A stretch of 10,198 bases of DNA from NCBI GenBank assembly GCA_035289305.1, contig DATDXN010000002.1:1-10198 (forward strand), given 5' to 3'. Under the pieces are notes generated by a model. It did not search any database. It saw only the letters and a program-made list of their open reading frames with translations, and was not told the DNA's origin. Source of the DNA: DATDXN01 sp035289305 (GTDB taxonomy: Bacteria > Patescibacteriota > Microgenomatia > UBA1406 > HO2-37-13b). Shown here one piece after another: positions 5,446 to 10,198 of the stretch. Positions within the stretch are counted from its first letter, which is position 1; every line of letters starts with the position of its first letter. The position numbers and the translations under genes were made by a program.

Positions 5446-8064
5446 TTAAAGAATAACATTCAATATTTTTCCTCTTACATACCTTACCGTATATTTTTTT
5501 CCCTCCACATACTTTTTCACCTTTTCAAGTGCGATTGCTTTGTTCACGATCGTTTGTTCATCCGCTACTTCTTTTTGTGAAACTTCTACTATTCCTCGGA
5601 GTTTGCCATTAACTTGCACGGGGATAATAATATATTCGTCCCCTTTGTATGTTTTCTCACCAGTTGGCCACGTTGATAGATGAATAGAGGTTTTCTCATG
5701 GAAAACTTCTCGCCATATTTCCTCGCTGATAAACGGCGCAAATGGCGCGAGAAGATGGAGAAATTTTTTCGTATTTTCACTCGATAATTTTCGTAGACTT
5801 TCCCAACAATTTAAAAACTCCATCATTGCGGCAATTGCTGTATTAAATTTCACGTTTGGTATATCATGTGATACTTTTGCTATACATCTTTGAAGCTCTG
5901 AAACAACCTTTTTATTCTCTACGTTTTTATCTTTTGTTATATAATCAGAGGAATTATATATCTGCCAAATTCTTCGTAAAAACCTGTTGCAACCATATAT
6001 TGCTGACTTTGACCATGAAACCTCTGACGAGAATGGCGCCATAAACATTTCGTAGAGCCTCAAAGTATCAGCGCCAAACTCCTCCACCACCTCATCAGGA
6101 TTGACAACATTGCCAAATGATTTGCTCATTTTTCGCTGATCTGCAGCCAAAACAATGCCGACATTGCGAAGTCTCACAAAAGGCTCTTGAAAAGATATTA
6201 GACCTATATCATACAATGCTTTGACCCAAAAGCGTGCGTAGAGAAGATGAAGCACTGCATGCTCTGCTCCTCCCAAATACCAATCCACGGGCAACCACTG
6301 ACTGCCTAAATTTTTAATTCTATTTTGATTTTGAGCGAAGCGAATAAAATACCAGCATGATCCTGCCCAATTGGGCATGGTATCAGTTTCACGTCTAGCT
6401 TCTTCGCCGCAGTGTGGACACGTAGTTTTCACAAATGAGTCAATAGTCGAAAGAGGCGACTCACCGGTCTTCGTGGGCTTATAGCTTTTGACGTACGGAA
6501 GTTTGACGGGTAGTTGATCTTCAGGAACGGGAAACCAACCATATAGAGAATTTTTAATTTTAAATTTTAAATTTTTAATTCTATTTGATTCCCAATAATT
6601 AATCTTTTTATCGGCGCACGTTTGACAATAAATCATCGGGATGGGTTCTCCCCAGTAGCGCTGGCGTGAAAAAATCCAGTCGCGCAGATGATACGTGACA
6701 GACCGTTTTCCCCATCCCTTACTTTCAAGATAATCCATAATTTTTTTCGTGGCAGCATGAATTTCCATGCCGTTTAAAAAATCCGAATTCACCATAGTTC
6801 CCTCTTTTTCTTGTACGTCCTCAAGACGAGTAATCTCCGACGTATCTCCATCTTTCCCCACCACCACACGAATAACAGGAAGATCAAACGTCGTGGCAAA
6901 TTCAAAATCTCGAAGATCATGACCGGGAACCCCCACCACTGCTCCTGTCCCCACATGCGGCAGGACAAAATCCGAAATCCAAATCGGCAGCAATTTCCCG
7001 TTCAAGTTATTTACCGCATAAAAACCAGTGAAAATACCGGTTTTTTTCCTACCTTCTGCTTGCCGCTCAATTTCAGTCTTAGTTTGTGTTTGCTTAACAT
7101 AGTCTTTTATTTCTTGTAACTTTTGATTGTTTATTTTTAATTTTTTATCTATCAAAGCAGTAACGAATTCGTGCTCCGGCGCAAGAACAATAAAGGTTGC
7201 GCCGAAATTGGTGTCTGGACGAGTCGTAAAACATGAAATTTCAGCGATTATGGGTGGCGAGGAGTAGCGCGACCCAGAAAGTGGGATTGCCTGAACTTTT
7301 TGGGGCTGCTGCGAGGTAGGATCCGCAATCGCGGGATCTATAACTTTATAGATAATTGTAATACCCTCTTTTTTCCCGATCCAGTTGCGCTGCATGTCAA
7401 GAATACCGGAAGGCCAATCAAGTCCTTCAAGATCGGCGAGCAGCCGATCCGCATAAGTAGTAATCCTGAAAATCCACTGGGGCAACTCTTTTTTGGTGAT
7501 CGACTTTCCACACCGCTCATGCGTGTCATTTCCCAAGACTTCCTCCTCTGCCAAACCAGTTTTACAGAAGGGACAGTAATTGATCGGAGTATTTTGTTTG
7601 TAAAGAAGCCCCATTTTGAAAAACTGGATAAAAAGCCACTGCGTCCACTGATAATAGGAAGGGTCGCTGGTGGCAAACTCCCGCGACCAATCGTAGGACA
7701 AACCCAAGCTCATCATTTGGCGCTTGAACGTGGCAATGTTATCAGGCACCATGTCCATGGGGTTTTTTTTCGCCTTGATTGCGGCATTTTCCGCAGGCAG
7801 CCCAAATGCGTCCCACCCCATGGGATGAAGCACTGGATGTCCCTTCATCCGGAAAAAACGAGCAAGTACATCACATCCTGTATAAATACGGACGTGACCG
7901 ATATGAAGACCAGCGCCTGAAGGATAGGGAAACATGGGAAGACAATAGAGTTTAGTCTTTAGTCTTTTGTCGTTTGTCGTTTGATATAAACGCTCCCTCT
8001 TCCATTTTTTTACCCATTTATTTTCAAAGTCCGCTGGAATATATTTTTGAGATGATTTTTGCAT
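5446..8064 (-). CDS. leuS: Leucyl-tRNA synthetase with repeat-derived insertions
   Basis: Class I synthetase that charges tRNA-Leu in the cytosol; 872 residues, near the bacterial norm of about 860. Order: HIGH at 54-57; zinc site C164/C167 ... C185; editing domain with TTRPDT (280-285) and GTGAVVGVPGHD (373-383, D383 being the expected amino-group-binding aspartate; PAHD of many bacteria is PGHD here); zinc-ribbon cysteines C480/C483 and C549/C552; KMSKS at 645-649; anticodon-binding helices including LLAPFAPFISEEIW (771-784); C-terminal tail VQVNGKLRG ... RYVRGK. Unusual segments: 29-38, 243-275, 485-509 and 577-587, each encoded by repeat-like DNA (see findings). All catalytic motifs are intact, so it should work. 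I prefer ATG 8064 over TTG 8085, since the latter lies in a leader hairpin and adds residues not typical of the family. Confidence 0.97.
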   Translation of the reverse strand: MQKSSQKYIPADFENKWVKKWKRERLYQTTNDKRLKTKLYCLPMFPYPSGAGLHIGHVRIYTGCDVLARFFRMKGHPVLHPMGWDAFGLPAENAAIKAKKNPMDMVPDNIATFKRQMMSLGLSYDWSREFATSDPSYYQWTQWLFIQFFKMGLLYKQNTPINYCPFCKTGLAEEEVLGNDTHERCGKSITKKELPQWIFRITTYADRLLADLEGLDWPSGILDMQRNWIGKKEGITIIYKVIDPAIADPTSQQPQKVQAIPLSGSRYSSPPIIAEISCFTTRPDTNFGATFIVLAPEHEFVTALIDKKLKINNQKLQEIKDYVKQTQTKTEIERQAEGRKKTGIFTGFYAVNNLNGKLLPIWISDFVLPHVGTGAVVGVPGHDLRDFEFATTFDLPVIRVVVGKDGDTSEITRLEDVQEKEGTMVNSDFLNGMEIHAATKKIMDYLESKGWGKRSVTYHLRDWIFSRQRYWGEPIPMIYCQTCADKKINYWESNRIKNLKFKIKNSLYGWFPVPEDQLPVKLPYVKSYKPTKTGESPLSTIDSFVKTTCPHCGEEARRETDTMPNWAGSCWYFIRFAQNQNRIKNLGSQWLPVDWYLGGAEHAVLHLLYARFWVKALYDIGLISFQEPFVRLRNVGIVLAADQRKMSKSFGNVVNPDEVVEEFGADTLRLYEMFMAPFSSEVSWSKSAIYGCNRFLRRIWQIYNSSDYITKDKNVENKKVVSELQRCIAKVSHDIPNVKFNTAIAAMMEFLNCWESLRKLSSENTKKFLHLLAPFAPFISEEIWREVFHEKTSIHLSTWPTGEKTYKGDEYIIIPVQVNGKLRGIVEVSQKEVADEQTIVNKAIALEKVKKYVEGKKYTVRYVRGKILNVIL
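6307..6347. repeat. In-frame repeat insert in leuS, copy 1
   Basis: The 17-mer TAAATTTTTAATTCTAT (6307-6323) plus TTTGATT recurs at 6568-6590 with one base less. It is followed by the dispersed core GAGCGAAGCGA (6333-6343). It encodes AQNQNRIKNLG where other leucyl-tRNA synthetases have a short acidic loop between WYF(I/L)RF and WLPVDWY. Confidence 0.65.
6547..6590. repeat. In-frame AT-rich imperfect palindrome in leuS, copy 2
   Basis: Built of alternating A- and T-runs that begin and end with AGAATT/AATTCT (6547-6582), followed by the same 17-mer as copy 1. It encodes NRIKNLKFKIKNSLYG inside an insertion of about 25 residues (485-509) after the C480/C483 pair and before PVPEDQLP. Most leucyl-tRNA synthetases go directly from the cysteine pair to this point. 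Confidence 0.6.
7951..7982. repeat. Short tandem microrepeat in the leuS N-terminal region
   Basis: TTTAGTC is repeated twice and then (T)TTTGTCG twice on the plus strand. It encodes TTNDKRLKTK (29-38), a variable hydrophilic segment just before the conserved MFPYPSGAGLHIGH. The reading frame is kept. Confidence 0.5.
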
Positions 8065-8079
8065 AGGGTTAAAACGAAT

Positions 8080-8144
8080 GATCAAATTTGTGCGTCGAGT
8101 GGATGTTTGAGCGAAGCGAGTTCACTCGCAAACAAATTTGCATC
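8080..8144 (-). promoter_or_regulatory. leuS leader with mutually exclusive hairpins
   Basis: Outer structure: CAAATTTGT (8083-8091) pairs with ACAAATTTG (8132-8140) and CGAGTG (8096-8101) with CACTCG (8123-8128). Inner structure: GCGAG (8116-8120) pairs with CTCGC (8125-8129) around a 4-nt loop, and GTTTG (8105-8109) with CAAAC (8129-8133). The two compete for 8125-8129. No T-box consensus and no T-run after either hairpin is seen, so the role, if any, would be in translation or stability. The segment also carries the dispersed GAGCGAAGCGA core. Confidence 0.45.
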
Positions 8145-8169
8145 ATGAGTTTTAAAAAGTTTTGAAAGT

Positions 8170-8198
8170 ATTATATAACAACCACAACAATCACTCAA
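8170..8198 (-). promoter_or_regulatory. leuS promoter
   Basis: TTGAGT (8198-8193), exactly 17 nt, TATAAT (8175-8170) on the minus strand. The -35 box overlaps the last codons of the upstream coenzyme A gene. The expected start near 8163 gives a leader of about 100 nt before ATG 8064, the only long leader in the window. Confidence 0.65.
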
Positions 8199-9207
8199 AT
8201 TGAGACATAATGGCTTTTATTTCCTGTTTCTTCTCCTCCGTCACCTCAACAACCACTACCCCTTCATCATGCTGACCATAAAGCACCATCGAAGACAACG
8301 GCGAAGATAAAATCGCCGGTAAAACAAGCAAATCTTCCTCTCCTTGTACATGAAGCACCCGGAGAGCGGATTTTCCCATACACGAGGCAATAATGTTCTT
8401 CACCGCGTGAGCGGCGTCTCTGCTCACCGTACCTGCTTCATTTACACAGCGTATACTGTTTGTATTGACGAATAAACCTGACCCAATGATCGTTCTTCTG
8501 GTTTTGCCATCAACGATAGACACATCTGGAGATTTACCTGCTTTCTTCATCGTGAAACTGACAATATCGCCCACCGCAATGGTTATGAATGGTTTTTTCT
8601 CCTCTATGAGAGCGATTACTTCGTGTATTGTTTGCTCTCGCTCTGTATCTTTGCCCCGTATGAGTAATCCAATGGGTCTTCGTAACTGCCTACGCATAGC
8701 AATGGGGAGGTGAAGTATTGCTTTTTGAGCAAAAACTGCTCCAAATGGAAAACCTTCTCTGTCGATTTCTCCTGCTCTGATGCGCGATGAGTGAATGACC
8801 TGACCGTCTGCTCCTCGCACCAGAGGAAACAGTTCAACAGCCAAGGGCATCCATCCTTTTTTTTGTCGGATATGGTTGATTTTCTCTACATTTTCATGCG
8901 TTTCCTCTGTGGCGAGGATCGCGTCAATTGTATGATCCTCAAGAGTCCTGCCATATATATCGTGAAGGTCAACAATATGATATACTCCATCAGCATCAAG
9001 ACTATCTAAATAGTCTGTGACGTTTTTTTTTCGAATGGCCAAAGGTTCAATAAGTGGATGGAGAACTTTGCGCTTCGCAAGGTCGGAATGAGTAATACCA
9101 ATAGTCACTGTTTTGCCTATTTCATGGACGTGCGCTATGAGTTTTTTTTGGCCCACATGCAGATGATCAAATGTGCCTCCCACCACAACATGGCGATATT
9201 TTTTCAT
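8191..9207 (-). CDS. Fused pantetheine-phosphate adenylyltransferase and DUF359 dephospho-CoA kinase
   Basis: 338 residues in two domains. Residues 1 to about 155 are an archaeal/eukaryotic-type pantetheine-phosphate adenylyltransferase: GGTFDHLHVGQKKL (10-23), and the ligand loop SSRIRAGEID (140-149). Residues about 165-338 match DUF359, the archaeal GTP-dependent dephospho-CoA kinase family: LRRPIGLLIRG, AVGDIVSFTM, PDVSIVDGKTRR, NEAGTV, and QGEEDLLVLPAIL with VLYGQHDEGVVVV. Together the domains would turn 4'-phosphopantetheine into dephospho-CoA and then CoA, an analogue of human COASY with an unrelated kinase. Q20 stands where the family usually has the second His of HxGH. ATG 9207 overlaps the antiporter stop (ATGA), with GGGG close upstream. 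Domain calls are firm by motif; GTP use and activity are inferred. Confidence 0.9.
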   Translation of the reverse strand: MKKYRHVVVGGTFDHLHVGQKKLIAHVHEIGKTVTIGITHSDLAKRKVLHPLIEPLAIRKKNVTDYLDSLDADGVYHIVDLHDIYGRTLEDHTIDAILATEETHENVEKINHIRQKKGWMPLAVELFPLVRGADGQVIHSSRIRAGEIDREGFPFGAVFAQKAILHLPIAMRRQLRRPIGLLIRGKDTEREQTIHEVIALIEEKKPFITIAVGDIVSFTMKKAGKSPDVSIVDGKTRRTIIGSGLFVNTNSIRCVNEAGTVSRDAAHAVKNIIASCMGKSALRVLHVQGEEDLLVLPAILSSPLSSMVLYGQHDEGVVVVEVTEEKKQEIKAIMSQFE

Positions 9208-10151
9208 ATCCCCGTCACTATTTCGAAAATAACAAATATGACATAAAAAATAAGGATAAAAAAGGCTTCATGTCGGGAAATTGATTTTCTGGATCGAGCT
9301 AAAAGATAAAACACTGAAATTCCTGCGGTAAAAAGAACAAACGTTGAGAAAAGTTTTTCTGCCTGTAGATAAAAGGTGCCGTTTACGAGAACAAGTAGAC
9401 CGAATATAAAGGTATTTGCCGCAGCCGAGCCGACATAGTCGCCAAATGCCACTGCACTGTTGCGTTTGATGACCGACCGAATGGCAATAGCAATCTCGGG
9501 AATATTAGTACCGACCGAAAGCACAAGCAAACTAATGAGAAAAGGTGAAACGGAAAAAAGCTCTGAAAAAAGTTCGGTTTTTTCAACCAATAGTCTGCTT
9601 GCGCCAAAAATAACCAAACTGCCGATTATTATTTTCACGATGTTCACGAGCCCATCTGGCTTTCCATCAAGAAGGTCATCATGTATTTTTTCCAAAAATC
9701 GCTTCTTTTTCTCGATCATATAGACAAGCCCGCAGTAAAGAGCCATCATGAGAAGTCCTTCCTCACGTGTCAGCTTGCCGTCAATGGATAAAAGAAGAGG
9801 TGTGAGCACAACAAGGAGGGAAAAAACTAGCTTCCCTCCGGAAAGTTCATGAGCGAGGGAAACTCTCCCTGCCAGTATGGCAAGAACCGGAATAACCAAT
9901 ACAAACAGGATAAAGGAGGCGCCGATAAGATTGCCTGCGAAAATGCTTGGGTTTCTGTCTATCACCGAATTAATGCCGATTGAAAGTTCGGGTATAGAGG
10001 TCAAAAGTCCTAAAACAATGAAAGAAATCGCAAAGGCCGATATCGAAAGCTTCTTGGAGAATCGCTCAATACCCGATACGATAAACCCCGCAGAAAACCA
10101 TACGAGGAAAAACGAGAAAATGAATACAGCAAGATCAAAAACAATTCCCAT
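9204..10151 (-). CDS. CaCA-family Na+/Ca2+ antiporter (YrbG-like)
   Basis: 315-residue membrane protein with about ten hydrophobic helices in two inverted halves. The alpha-1 repeat is LTSIPELSIGINSVI ... GNLIGASF (E55, N74) and the alpha-2 repeat is VGTNIPEIAIAIRSVI ... GDYVGSAAANTF (E219, D238). These glutamates are the cation ligands of the family. Asp instead of Asn in the second G-[ND]-x-x-G-S motif breaks the symmetry of the two repeats. A hydrophilic charged loop (146-168) joins the halves. It should exchange Ca2+ for Na+ (or H+) across the cytoplasmic membrane; ion choice cannot be read from sequence. First gene of a two-gene unit with the coenzyme A fusion. ATG 10151 follows an extended -10 box by 6 nt. 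Confidence 0.92.
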   Translation of the reverse strand: MGIVFDLAVFIFSFFLVWFSAGFIVSGIERFSKKLSISAFAISFIVLGLLTSIPELSIGINSVIDRNPSIFAGNLIGASFILFVLVIPVLAILAGRVSLAHELSGGKLVFSLLVVLTPLLLSIDGKLTREEGLLMMALYCGLVYMIEKKKRFLEKIHDDLLDGKPDGLVNIVKIIIGSLVIFGASRLLVEKTELFSELFSVSPFLISLLVLSVGTNIPEIAIAIRSVIKRNSAVAFGDYVGSAAANTFIFGLLVLVNGTFYLQAEKLFSTFVLFTAGISVFYLLARSRKSISRHEAFFILIFYVIFVIFEIVTGI

Positions 10152-10157
10152 TGAATC

Positions 10158-10166
10158 AGTATATCA
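10158..10166 (-). promoter_or_regulatory. Extended -10 promoter of the antiporter gene, leaderless
   Basis: TGA-TATACT on the minus strand (10166-10158) is an extended -10 element with 5/6 matches. Six bases separate it from ATG 10151, so transcription would start at or next to the start codon. No convincing -35 box is seen at the usual distance. Confidence 0.5.
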
Positions 10167-10198
10167 TGACAGACTTTACAATAAAAACCCCCCACCTC

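Noticed and set aside
7300..7920. 206-codon open frame on the plus strand
   Set aside because: It is antisense to the conserved leuS editing and zinc regions, has no recognisable domain, and is explained as a shadow of the leuS codons.
8080..8144. T-box riboswitch in the leuS leader
   Set aside because: No T-box core consensus and no terminator/antiterminator pair with a T-run was found.

Overview
The window looks like a chromosomal segment of a Candidate Phyla Radiation (Patescibacteria, Parcubacteria-like) bacterium. The reasons are compositional and by family: poly-A/T-rich spacers, few Shine-Dalgarno sites, short accessory ORFs, an insertion-bearing nucleoside diphosphate kinase, archaeal-type coenzyme A enzymes, and dispersed GAGCGAAGCGA-type repeats. 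Every gene recognised is on the minus strand, so the window reads from right to left. No rRNA, tRNA or CRISPR array was seen, and no gene-free stretch exceeds about 300 bases.

Right end (10198 to 8191): a CaCA-family Na+/Ca2+ antiporter overlaps by ATGA with a fused coenzyme A enzyme. The fusion joins an archaeal/eukaryotic-type pantetheine-phosphate adenylyltransferase to a DUF359 domain (the archaeal GTP-dependent dephospho-CoA kinase family), so one chain could carry out the last two steps of CoA synthesis. Next comes leuS (8064 to 5446), with its own promoter, a roughly 100-nt structured leader and several in-frame insertions made of repeat-like or low-complexity DNA.

Middle (5445 to 3087): an accessory patch downstream of leuS. 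It holds two toxin-antitoxin-like modules in tandem. The first is an AbiEi-like winged-helix regulator with a nucleotidyltransferase; the second is brnT-brnA. A second, diverged and headless copy of the leuS 3' end lies between them, so direct copies of the leuS tail bracket the nucleotidyltransferase module. A 41-bp double-hairpin repeat in direct orientation brackets brnTA. This nested direct-repeat layout is the most unusual feature of the window and suggests repeated insertion at the 3' end of leuS.

Left part (3087 to 446): a likely housekeeping operon, M16 zinc protease, then type IV prepilin peptidase, then nucleoside diphosphate kinase, with gaps of 24 and 17 nt. The protease promoter is a palindromic extended -10 almost touching the start codon. 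Left end (384 to 1): a short helix-turn-helix protein that looks C-terminally shortened, then a hairpin, then the N-terminus of an IS1595/ISXO2-like transposase running off the edge. Several genes have a -10 box 6 to 10 nt before ATG, so leaderless mRNAs are probably common here.
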